Made by a program: the position numbers and the translations under genes. A stretch of DNA of 9,358 nucleotides from Sphingobacteriales bacterium. Its GTDB lineage: Bacteria > Bacteroidota > Bacteroidia > Chitinophagales > Chitinophagaceae. Numbering within the stretch: position 1 is the stretch's first letter; each line of letters begins with the position of its first letter. The stretch covers positions 1 to 9,358 of the forward strand of contig CANHUD010000075.1 in assembly GCA_947463665.1 (NCBI GenBank). The letters are read 5' to 3'. Shown here piece by piece: positions 1 through 6,312 of this stretch. The notes below the pieces were generated by a model. It was not told the DNA's origin. It made no database searches and was given only the letters and a program-made list of their open reading frames with translations.

Positions 1-1490
1 GCACCGGTCTGTCCTTCTGCAAAAACAGGTTTCCGCTTGCCATCCGCCGGTTTAAACCAGGTTTTACCATGATCCGGCGAGCTCCATACCACTGTGCCGC
101 CCCAGCTTTCCGGACTGGCATCGCAGGAAAAGAGGAGCTGGCCGGAAGATGTCCGAATCATGGAGGCCACCACCTGGTTTTGAAACCGATAGTTGGGGTC
201 GATGAAAACCGGTTCACTCCAGTGGTATCCGTTATCGGTTGAAAACCGCATGATCAGCGCCAGCGCATACCAGGTGTTGCCTGCAGAAATCCCCGAAATA
301 TGAAAAACCGTATCTCTTCCATTGCTCCAGACCAGCGATCCGTGTTCGTTCCGGTCCGGAACATCAAAGAAAAGCGATGCTTCACTCCACCGATCACTTC
401 CCGCTTTCTTCCGGGCGCAAAGCTGCTGCAATTCTCTGCCAGACTCCCGAACCGTATTGTACCAGATCGCCAACAGATCGCCATTGGGCAGTTCTGTTAC
501 CGCCGGCTGGTGATGATGATAGTAAAACGGAAAGCCGGGCTGTGCCGGTTTCCGGATAAAAGGAATCGGACCACTGAAATAGGCGGCAGCTGTGGTTTTT
601 GGAACGATTTTCTGCTGATGGGAAACCGGTAACGGACGTGCTGCAGGAAGGGACATCGGAACAGGATCCGCCTCCACTACCCGAAAGCCAATCAGCCAGT
701 TGCGATCCGCCGGCAACGCCGCCATTCGGTTCGACGAACTCAGGTAGCGAGCCTGAAGACGACGCATGGGATCGGCATGTTCTATCAATGCATCTGCCTC
801 GGTGGTATGGCTTCCTCCCCGTGTTACCCGGAACGATCCGTTTCGAATTACAGGATCCACCTGCGCCAACGCAGGATAAGGAGCATATGCGTCCAGGCAC
901 CATTCCTCCACATTGCCATGCATATCGTGCACCCCCCAGGCATTGGCCGGCGTCTGACCCACCCGTAGGTCCGGCGCTTCCGGCAAATCCATCGGAGTGG
1001 CCCACGAAAATCCACCCGCATGCCCATGTGGATTGTATTTCCGATACACCGCTGGTAAACTGTCTCCCGTATGATAAAAACCCGTTGACCCTGCCCTGCA
1101 GGCGTATTCCCATTCGGCTTCGGTGGGAAGCCGATAATGTCGGCCTTCTTTTTTCGAAAGCCACTGGCAGAACGCCAGCGCATCGTCCCAGCTTACAAAA
1201 ACAACCGGATCATCATCGCGAAAGGATGTCCGCTGCATCCCCCGCAGAATCCGGTGTTCCGGCCGAAACAATTCATATTGCGCGTTCGTCACTTCCGTAG
1301 ATGACATCCGGAAAGGCCGACTGATCTTTACCGGATGAACAGGCTGCTCATCGTATTCACCGGCCGAACTGCCCATCTGAAAGCTACCCGCCGGAATGGG
1401 CATCAGCTGCATGCCAATCGAATTTTTTCGCACCGTTTGTGCTATTGAAAGCAGCGGGAAAAACAGCAGGAATAAACCACGCATCATCAT
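1..1490 (-). CDS. Secreted FGE/SUMF1-like domain fused to sialidase-like Asp-box domain (partial, 3' end outside window)
   Basis: The frame is open from an ATG at 1490 to the left edge, about 496 codons without a stop. Three consecutive ATG codons open it, so the exact start is uncertain by one or two residues. Residues 1-17 form a hydrophobic signal peptide, with likely cleavage after LLSIA. Residues about 24-270 match the FGE-sulfatase (SUMF1) fold: IPAGSFQMG at 32-40, RLPTEAEWEYA from 120, HGNVEEWC from 191, RGGS at 224-227 and a closing GFR near 267. Residues from about 310 onward form a beta-propeller-like region with two Asp boxes, STDNGYHW from S417 and SPDHGKTW near 471, as in sialidases (BNR repeats). 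The two cysteines that bind copper in true formylglycine-generating enzymes lie three and eight residues after GGS; here those places hold T230 and L235. Sulfatase activation is therefore unlikely. The protein probably acts on or binds glycans outside the cytoplasm. The substrate cannot be read from the sequence. Confidence 0.85.
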   Translation of the reverse strand, partial: MMMRGLFLLFFPLLSIAQTVRKNSIGMQLMPIPAGSFQMGSSAGEYDEQPVHPVKISRPFRMSSTEVTNAQYELFRPEHRILRGMQRTSFRDDDPVVFVSWDDALAFCQWLSKKEGRHYRLPTEAEWEYACRAGSTGFYHTGDSLPAVYRKYNPHGHAGGFSWATPMDLPEAPDLRVGQTPANAWGVHDMHGNVEEWCLDAYAPYPALAQVDPVIRNGSFRVTRGGSHTTEADALIEHADPMRRLQARYLSSSNRMAALPADRNWLIGFRVVEADPVPMSLPAARPLPVSHQQKIVPKTTAAAYFSGPIPFIRKPAQPGFPFYYHHHQPAVTELPNGDLLAIWYNTVRESGRELQQLCARKKAGSDRWSEASLFFDVPDRNEHGSLVWSNGRDTVFHISGISAGNTWYALALIMRFSTDNGYHWSEPVFIDPNYRFQNQVVASMIRTSSGQLLFSCDASPESWGGTVVWSSPDHGKTWFKPADGKRKPVFAEGQTG

Positions 1491-1550
1491 ACCACAATAT
1501 ACCAAAATATACAGGCATACCATAGGTATGAAATTTGCTTAAAACCGCAT
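1491..1550. promoter_or_regulatory. Divergent intergenic region with inverted repeat and tandem 10-mers
   Basis: This 60-base gap must hold the promoters of both the FGE/sialidase gene (minus) and the universal stress protein gene (plus). It contains a perfect inverted repeat, CATACC-ATA-GGTATG, at 1516-1530. Two adjacent 10-mers, CCACAATATA and CCAAAATATA (1492-1511, one mismatch), abut the minus-strand start. The palindrome has the size of a dimeric regulator site, but no regulator gene is adjacent, so the role is inferred. No clear TTTG/TAnnTTTG promoter with proper spacing was found. Confidence 0.4.
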
Positions 1551-2369
1551 ATGCGCCGTTTTCTTATTGCTGTTGATCTGTCAGATTCCGCTTCGGAATT
1601 GTTAACATTCGGATTCGAATTCAACAAACATTTTTATGCAGAATTACATGTACTGCATGTTTTTACGGTGCCATTCGCCGTATCAGCAGAAAACATAGAA
1701 CACATCGACCAGTATCGTCAGATCCAGAAAGGATATACAGACCTCCTGTGGAATCTGGTGAATATTCACAAACAGGATCATTTCGATGTAGTACCCGTTG
1801 CCATCTCCGGAGGGAAAAGGCAGGCGATTATCGACTATATTGAAAAGCAGCACATTGAACTGCTGATCATCGGACATAAACACCGAAAAGCAATGGGCCG
1901 ATGGTTTTCCGGAAGCATTACGCTGGACCTGCTGCAAAAACCAACCATCGATACACTTGCTATCCCAACAGGTTATATCTATCACCCCTGGAAAATAATT
2001 TGGGCATGTACCGACCTGAGCGTTCCCATCACTACTAATTGCAGCCAGCGACTAAAAGAACTGGCTGTACACCTGCAATGTACCATCAGATTTCTTCATG
2101 TGTCTGATGCCTATTTACCAGAACTGCCTGAAGACCAGACATCGATACAAAAAATTCAACAGGAATTTGGCCAGGAAATATTGAAAATACGGGTAAAAAA
2201 TTCCATACCGGAAACGATACAGTCGGTACTGGATAAAGAAGGAGGAGACCTGTTGGTGCTGTTTCCACATCCACATACCTGGATCGACCGGCTCCTGCTG
2301 GGAACAGAAACGGAGGAAATCAGCTCTAAACTGAATATACCGGTATTGTCAATGAAAACGAATCGTTGA
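1551..2369 (+). CDS. Universal stress protein family, two tandem Usp domains
   Basis: The product has 272 residues, about twice a single Usp domain, as is common in Bacteroidota. The first domain (about 1-142) starts with the usual beta strand and conserved aspartate (FLIAVDLSD, D9). It ends with a nucleotide-loop motif, G108-HK-H111, then nine residues, then G121-S122. The family pattern is G-2x-G-9x-G-S/T, so the second glycine is replaced by histidine. The second domain (about 148-270) is more divergent: it keeps G251-T252 but lacks the upstream glycines. Usp proteins are soluble and cytoplasmic, bind or respond to nucleotides, and help survival in stress or starvation; the specific role here is unknown. 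The start ATG has no Shine-Dalgarno sequence. The gene is divergent from the FGE/sialidase gene, and its stop codon is one base from that of the convergent gene on the right. Confidence 0.88.
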   Translation: MRRFLIAVDLSDSASELLTFGFEFNKHFYAELHVLHVFTVPFAVSAENIEHIDQYRQIQKGYTDLLWNLVNIHKQDHFDVVPVAISGGKRQAIIDYIEKQHIELLIIGHKHRKAMGRWFSGSITLDLLQKPTIDTLAIPTGYIYHPWKIIWACTDLSVPITTNCSQRLKELAVHLQCTIRFLHVSDAYLPELPEDQTSIQKIQQEFGQEILKIRVKNSIPETIQSVLDKEGGDLLVLFPHPHTWIDRLLLGTETEEISSKLNIPVLSMKTNR

Positions 2370-2370
2370 A

Positions 2371-2805
2371 TCAGCGCCTTCTCCTGGTAACCATTTTGGT
2401 TACTACAGAATCAAATCGTGGAAGCTGTTCCGGCGTACAATGAGCGCGCATCTCTCTGAAATGAAGAAACAGCTGGATATCCGAATGGCGGTTGATGGTA
2501 TGCCATTTATCTACATAAGAAGCAATGAGTGAATCGGGAACACGCTCATCCCCTAAATGCCTGTAAAGACTGTCTTTAAGCTCAGCCACTTTTTCCCAGT
2601 GAGGCTTCATCAGGGCGAAATAATTCTTTTTCTTTTCTTCAAAGATTTTCGCCTGTTCCTCGGAAAGCCCGACCTGCGTTTTGAAACTATTATCCGACCT
2701 GGAAGATTTTTTTTGAGAAAACGCAATGAATGCCAGCACCAGATTTGTAATCACCAGCGTAACCACCAGCAATAAAACCCATTTATTGGATGTGATCGCC
2801 TTCAT
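2371..2805 (-). CDS. Membrane-anchored CpxP/CnrX-like periplasmic sensor
   Basis: With the ATG at 2805 the product has 144 residues. This start lies one base after the upstream stop codon (TGA-C-ATG). An in-frame ATG at 2829 would add eight residues and overlap the previous gene by 23 bases. Residues about 9-29 form one transmembrane helix after a short positive N-terminus. The rest should lie in the periplasm and is helical and charged. It carries two LTxxQ-type segments, LSEEQAKIF near 47-55 and CTPEQLPRF at 123-131, typical of the Spy/CpxP and heavy-metal-resistance (CnrX) group. There are six histidines (H69, H83, H102, H107, H115, H122), which could bind metal, though none is proven as a ligand. 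It is the last gene of an operon with an ECF sigma factor and a small membrane protein, so a role in sensing metals or envelope stress is likely. Very basic C-terminal tail (RRRR). Confidence 0.8.
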   Translation of the reverse strand: MKAITSNKWVLLLVVTLVITNLVLAFIAFSQKKSSRSDNSFKTQVGLSEEQAKIFEEKKKNYFALMKPHWEKVAELKDSLYRHLGDERVPDSLIASYVDKWHTINRHSDIQLFLHFREMRAHCTPEQLPRFDSVVTKMVTRRRR

Positions 2806-2806
2806 G

Positions 2807-3118
2807 TCAGGGATTATTGAGGTTATCAAAATAGGAGATCTGCTGGGTTACATAATCGTGTTGCTGTCCCTCCTCAGATTCCGGTCCATCACCAAAAATC
2901 AGGAATCCGTTCAACAACAGCAAAAGGAATAAAATGGAGAGAGAAACGGCTGGCCTGGAAAGAAAATATGCCGCTCTTACCCAAAAATTCGGAGGCGTCG
3001 ATTCCATTCTCGCCCGGAGCCGGGTGTAGAAAAACGAATCCGTACCCACTGATTGCAGTCCTTCCAGACTGTTCAGGGTGGCTTCTGCTTCTTCCTGGTA
3101 TTGATGCAGTCGTTTCAT
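2807..3118 (-). CDS. Small single-pass membrane protein, candidate anti-sigma factor
   Basis: The product has 103 residues. About 50 are cytoplasmic and include the segment FFYTRLRARME (29-39). One strong transmembrane helix follows (about 54-76, with a run of seven leucine or isoleucine/phenylalanine-rich positions), then a short acidic tail outside. No enzymatic motif is visible. It lies between the ECF sigma gene and the CpxP/CnrX-like gene on the same strand, 41 bases after the sigma stop and one base before the next ATG. Small inner-membrane proteins at this place often hold the sigma factor, as CnrY does in Cupriavidus. That assignment rests on position and topology only, because there is no zinc-binding HxxxCxxC motif. 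The alternative is an uncharacterised membrane protein of the same operon. Confidence 0.75.
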   Translation of the reverse strand: MKRLHQYQEEAEATLNSLEGLQSVGTDSFFYTRLRARMESTPPNFWVRAAYFLSRPAVSLSILFLLLLLNGFLIFGDGPESEEGQQHDYVTQQISYFDNLNNP

Positions 3119-3159
3119 ATCCTCTAATATAGATGCCTTAGTTTAAAAAAAATTGTGTT

Positions 3160-3765
3160 TTACCCGTTTTTCTTATAATAATCTTCCAGATCCTTCCGGA
3201 GGTTGTTTTTGGCCCGGTGTATCAGCGACTCTATGGCAGAGACCGATAACTCCATAATCGCTGCAATTTCCTGATACGGAATCCCCTCCACCTTGTGCAA
3301 AGTAAAGGCAACACGCTGGTTATCAGGAAGTTTAGCGATTGACTTGAACAACCTCGAGGCCCTTTCCTTATCATCCAGCTGCACTCCCGGATGATGAAAA
3401 TCCGGCGGATCATGCCGCAGTTCGTTGTTATCCCCCAACAATCCCGTTATAAATGCAAACCGCTTTTTCCGCTTCCGGCTTCGGATCCATTCCAGTGCTT
3501 TGGTCACAGCAATGCGGTATAACCAGGTTGAAAAAGCCGATTCCCCTTTGAACTGGTGAATGGATTCGTACATTTTAATAAAAACATCCTGTGCCACATC
3601 CTCCGCATCTTCCGGGTGCTGCAACAGTCCGAGCACGGTGTTATACACCAGATCCTTCCGGGATTCCACCACCTGCCGAAACGCTGATTCATCTCCTCTA
3701 CGCAGACGATCAATCAGTTCGGCTTCATCCGCCTGTAGTCCTATTTTCCCCGACAGGCCTGTCAT
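3160..3765 (-). CDS. ECF-family RNA polymerase sigma factor
   Basis: The product has 201 residues from the ATG at 3765. A TTG two codons upstream (3771) is in frame, but the ATG is preferred. Region 2 covers about residues 12-100, with the GDESAFRQ start, the LVYN segment, the core-binding DAEDVAQDVFIKMYE stretch, and the FSTWLYRIAVTKALEWIR helix that recognises the -10 element. A basic RKRKKR linker follows. Region 4 covers about residues 145-195, with the LPDNQRVAFTLHKVEGIPYQEIA helix-turn-helix and a final IHRAKNNLRK recognition helix. It redirects RNA polymerase to a small regulon and probably controls its own operon. The next two genes encode a small membrane protein and a periplasmic sensor-like protein, which suggests regulation by release from the membrane. 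No long C-terminal extension is present. Confidence 0.93.
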   Translation of the reverse strand: MTGLSGKIGLQADEAELIDRLRRGDESAFRQVVESRKDLVYNTVLGLLQHPEDAEDVAQDVFIKMYESIHQFKGESAFSTWLYRIAVTKALEWIRSRKRKKRFAFITGLLGDNNELRHDPPDFHHPGVQLDDKERASRLFKSIAKLPDNQRVAFTLHKVEGIPYQEIAAIMELSVSAIESLIHRAKNNLRKDLEDYYKKNG

Positions 3766-3831
3766 CGGCAAAATTTAATTAAAGATAAAACCTGCAACGC
3801 AACGTGTTAGATGTTTTTTTGAATTTCAACC

Positions 3832-3867
3832 TTTGCGCTGAACGAATTCCCCGGAAAAATACTTTTC
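3832..3867 (+). promoter_or_regulatory. Tentative Bacteroidota-type promoter upstream of the lyase gene
   Basis: TTTG at 3832-3835 and TACTTTTC at 3860-3867 resemble the TTTG and TAnnTTTG boxes of the Bacteroidota primary sigma factor. The second box differs by its last base, and the spacing (24) is longer than the usual 19-21. It would start transcription about 20 bases before the ATG at 3895. The 123-129-base divergent gap also has to contain the promoter of the sigma operon, for which no convincing boxes were found. Confidence 0.22.
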
Positions 3868-3894
3868 TTGCAGGGGATATAAAATTTTACAGCG

Positions 3895-4803
3895 ATGAAA
3901 GCATTTGAATGGAAAGGCGTCTTCCCCGCACTCCTAACCCCTTTTACAGCAGATGATCAGCTCGACCTTCCGATGTTTGAAAAAAACCTGGAAGCACAGC
4001 TGTCGGCCGGTGTGGAAGGAATCATTCTCGGCGGAACCCTCGGTGAAGCCAGTGTGCTTACCATCGAAGAAAAAGAACGACTCGTAGCCTTCGCTCTGGA
4101 AAAAACCGCCGGACGCGTACCCGTGGTGCTGAACATCGCCGAAGGCGCTACCCGCGAAGCGCTTCACCAGGCAAAACTCGCCGAAACCTGGGGGGCAGAC
4201 GGCCTGATGCTGCTCCCTCCGATGCGCTATAAATCCGATCACCGGGAAACCATCACCTATTTCCGGACCATCGCCGATGCCACACCCCTGCCCATCATGA
4301 TCTACAACAATCCGGTGGATTATAAGATCGAGGTCACCATCGACATGTTCCGTGAACTGATCCAGTCGCCCAATATCACGGCAGTTAAGGAATCTACACG
4401 GGATGTGACCAATGTAACCCGACTGATCAACGCCTTCGGCGATCGCCTCCGAATTCTCTGCGGCGTTGACACCCTGGCGATGGAAGAACTTTGTCTGGGT
4501 GCCCATGGCTGGGTAGCCGGACTGGTAGACGCTTTCCCCGGAGAGACCGTAGTGATCTACAAATTAGTGAAAGCCGGAAGAATTGAAGAAGCGGCCCGCA
4601 TCTACCGCTGGTTCATGCCCCTGCTCGAACTCGATATTCATCCGAAACTGGTTCAATACATCAAAATGGCTGCAGCCGCAACCGATCTGGGTTCCGAGTA
4701 CGTTCGCGCCCCCAGGCTTGCAGTAGAAGGCGAAGAAAGAACCCGTATCCTTTCGATCATCGAAACCGGACTTGCTAACCGACCGCAACTGCCAACCATC
4801 TGA
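3895..4803 (+). CDS. DapA-family lyase, probable 1-pyrroline-4-hydroxy-2-carboxylate deaminase
   Basis: The 302 residues span a full (beta/alpha)8 barrel of the dihydrodipicolinate synthase/N-acetylneuraminate lyase family. The Schiff-base lysine is K165 in AVKEST, and the catalytic tyrosine is Y137 in MIYNNP. The loop GGTLGEA (46-52) corresponds to the GTTGE motif. E. coli DapA uses R138, five residues after its tyrosine, to bind the substrate carboxylate. Here that place holds D142, so lysine biosynthesis is unlikely. The next gene, two bases downstream, encodes an alpha-ketoglutarate-semialdehyde-type dehydrogenase, and a hydroxyproline epimerase lies nearby. The most coherent role is therefore deamination and dehydration of 1-pyrroline-4-hydroxy-2-carboxylate to alpha-ketoglutarate semialdehyde in hydroxyproline catabolism. 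A 5-dehydro-4-deoxyglucarate dehydratase making the same product is the main alternative. Soluble cytoplasmic enzyme. The assignment to the family is firm; the substrate is inferred from context. Confidence 0.85.
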   Translation: MKAFEWKGVFPALLTPFTADDQLDLPMFEKNLEAQLSAGVEGIILGGTLGEASVLTIEEKERLVAFALEKTAGRVPVVLNIAEGATREALHQAKLAETWGADGLMLLPPMRYKSDHRETITYFRTIADATPLPIMIYNNPVDYKIEVTIDMFRELIQSPNITAVKESTRDVTNVTRLINAFGDRLRILCGVDTLAMEELCLGAHGWVAGLVDAFPGETVVIYKLVKAGRIEEAARIYRWFMPLLELDIHPKLVQYIKMAAAATDLGSEYVRAPRLAVEGEERTRILSIIETGLANRPQLPTI

Positions 4804-4805
4804 TT

Positions 4806-6275
4806 ATGTACCCTGATATCTCCCTGACCGATCTTCACCAAACCATGGAAACCGCATGGGAAGCGTTTCTTTCCTTCAGAAAGACCTCCCCTGCGCAACG
4901 GGCAGCCCTCCTGCGACGTATCGCGCACAAACTGGAACATTCCGGCGATGAGCTGATTCGGATGGCTATGCAGGAAACACATCTCCCGGAAGGCCGACTA
5001 AAAAATGAACGGGGCCGTACCTGCTTCCAGCTCACCAGCTATGCCGATGCCTGCGAACAGGGCATCTGGCTGGAAGCCCGGATCGATACCGCTCTGCCGG
5101 AGCGTGTTCCTCCCCGCCCGGATATCCGCAAAATGAATACCGCACTGGGCCCGGTAGTGGTCTTCGGCGCCTCCAACTTCCCTTTTGCCTACTCCACCGC
5201 TGGAGGTGATACCGCAACAGCCCTTGCTGCCGGATGTCCGGTAATTGTAAAAGCCCATCCCGCTCACCCGGAAACCTCCGCCTTTGTGGCGCAGCTGATC
5301 TCAGAAGCAGTGGCCGAAACCAATATGCCCAGCGGTGTGTTCCAGCATGTATTTGGCGCATCCTTCGAAGTGGGAAAAGCCCTGGTGATGCACCCATACA
5401 CGAAAGCTGTAGGCTTCACCGGCTCCTTCAGCGGCGGAAAACAATTGTACGATTGGGCTCAGCAACGACCGGAACCTATCCCTGTATTCTCCGAAATGGG
5501 TAGTACGAACCCTGTTTTTATATTACCGGAAAAACTGGCTGTACAATCGGATTGGCTGGCCGAACAACTGGCGGGTTCCATTACCCTGGGAGTCGGTCAG
5601 TTTTGCACCAACCCCGGACTCATCATCACAACGGAATCTGAAGGACTGGACGCTTTTTTACAGGCACTTTCAACCCGGATCAGAGCTGTTCAGCCCTCAC
5701 CAATGCTGCATGCCGGCATTAGCCAGGCCTATCAGCTGCATCGGGAAAAAGGGCTGTCACAACCGGGTGTATCCCTGCTGTCCACCGCCGATCAGGCACC
5801 GGCAAACGGAGAGGGTCAACCCACCATCGCCGTAGTGAGCGGTGCAACTTTTCTGGCAAACCCACAGCTGCATAAAGAGGTTTTTGGCCCTTATTCACTG
5901 GTCATCCGCTGTGCAGACCAGGCACAAATGAACGAAGTAGCTTTAAGTCTGGATGGGCAACTCACCTGCAGCCTGATGGCCACAGAAGCAGACCTGCAGG
6001 CACATACAAAACTAACCGATATTGTTAGTATAAAATGTGGGCGGCTGAATGTAAATACTGTACCCACGGGTGTGGAAGTATGTTGGAGCATGCAGCATGG
6101 TGGCCCATTCCCCGCCACCACCGACAGTCGGTTTGGCTCTGTAGGGCCAGATGCGATCCGAAGGTTTGTGAGGCCTATCTCCTACCAGAACGTTCCGCAA
6201 ACCTTCCTTCCGGATGAACTGAAAGACAGCAATCCGCTGAAGATTCCGCGAGTAGAGAATGGCCGGTTAGCATAA
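4806..6275 (+). CDS. Aldehyde dehydrogenase, alpha-ketoglutarate semialdehyde (2,5-dioxovalerate) type
   Basis: The 489-residue product is a complete aldehyde dehydrogenase. It has a coenzyme-binding segment GASNFPFAYSTAGGD followed by VIVKAHP with K149. The general base is E230 in SEMGSTNPVF, and the catalytic cysteine is C267 in GVGQFCTNPG. The combination of FSEMGSTNPVFILP and the GQFCTNPG loop is typical of NADP-linked alpha-ketoglutarate semialdehyde dehydrogenases rather than betaine- or succinate-semialdehyde enzymes. It would oxidise alpha-ketoglutarate semialdehyde to 2-oxoglutarate, which enters the TCA cycle. Only two bases separate its ATG from the stop codon of the lyase that would make its substrate, so the two are surely cotranscribed and perhaps translationally coupled. 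A strong hairpin terminator follows. The sequence also tolerates other semialdehydes as substrates; cofactor choice is not proven. Confidence 0.9.
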   Translation: MYPDISLTDLHQTMETAWEAFLSFRKTSPAQRAALLRRIAHKLEHSGDELIRMAMQETHLPEGRLKNERGRTCFQLTSYADACEQGIWLEARIDTALPERVPPRPDIRKMNTALGPVVVFGASNFPFAYSTAGGDTATALAAGCPVIVKAHPAHPETSAFVAQLISEAVAETNMPSGVFQHVFGASFEVGKALVMHPYTKAVGFTGSFSGGKQLYDWAQQRPEPIPVFSEMGSTNPVFILPEKLAVQSDWLAEQLAGSITLGVGQFCTNPGLIITTESEGLDAFLQALSTRIRAVQPSPMLHAGISQAYQLHREKGLSQPGVSLLSTADQAPANGEGQPTIAVVSGATFLANPQLHKEVFGPYSLVIRCADQAQMNEVALSLDGQLTCSLMATEADLQAHTKLTDIVSIKCGRLNVNTVPTGVEVCWSMQHGGPFPATTDSRFGSVGPDAIRRFVRPISYQNVPQTFLPDELKDSNPLKIPRVENGRLA

Positions 6276-6281
6276 CCTTTT

Positions 6282-6312
6282 TTAAGCCGATGAACACATC
6301 GGTTTAATTTTT
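6282..6312 (+). terminator. Intrinsic terminator after the aldehyde dehydrogenase gene
   Basis: An 11-base-pair stem (6282-6292 with 6297-6307, one G-T wobble at 6286/6303) closes a four-base AACA loop and is followed by five T residues (6308-6312). It starts six bases after the dehydrogenase stop codon. The T-tract runs into the stop codon of the convergent desaturase gene. On the minus strand the stem is followed by A residues, not T, so it should act only on plus-strand transcripts. Confidence 0.8.

Noticed and set aside
394..1164. 256-codon open frame on the minus strand inside the FGE/sialidase gene
   Set aside because: It lies in another frame of the same strand as a gene with clear SUMF1 and Asp-box motifs. 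Its product is low-complexity, Ser/Gly/Cys/Arg-rich and matches no family.
599..1300. 233-codon open frame on the plus strand
   Set aside because: It is antisense to the FGE-like domain and rich in proline and arginine, with no motif or start signal.
3766..3771. TTG start of the sigma factor gene two codons upstream of the ATG
   Set aside because: The ATG at 3765 gives a normal ECF length, and there is no ribosome-binding signal favouring TTG.
3791..3874. CCTGCAA (3791-3797) and TTGCAGG (3868-3874) inverted match
   Set aside because: Seven-base arms about 70 bases apart are expected by chance, and no further structure joins them.
3934..4506. 190-codon minus-strand frame
   Set aside because: It is antisense to the DapA-family lyase, whose catalytic residues are intact. 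Its composition (Gly, His, Phe) is typical of a shadow frame.
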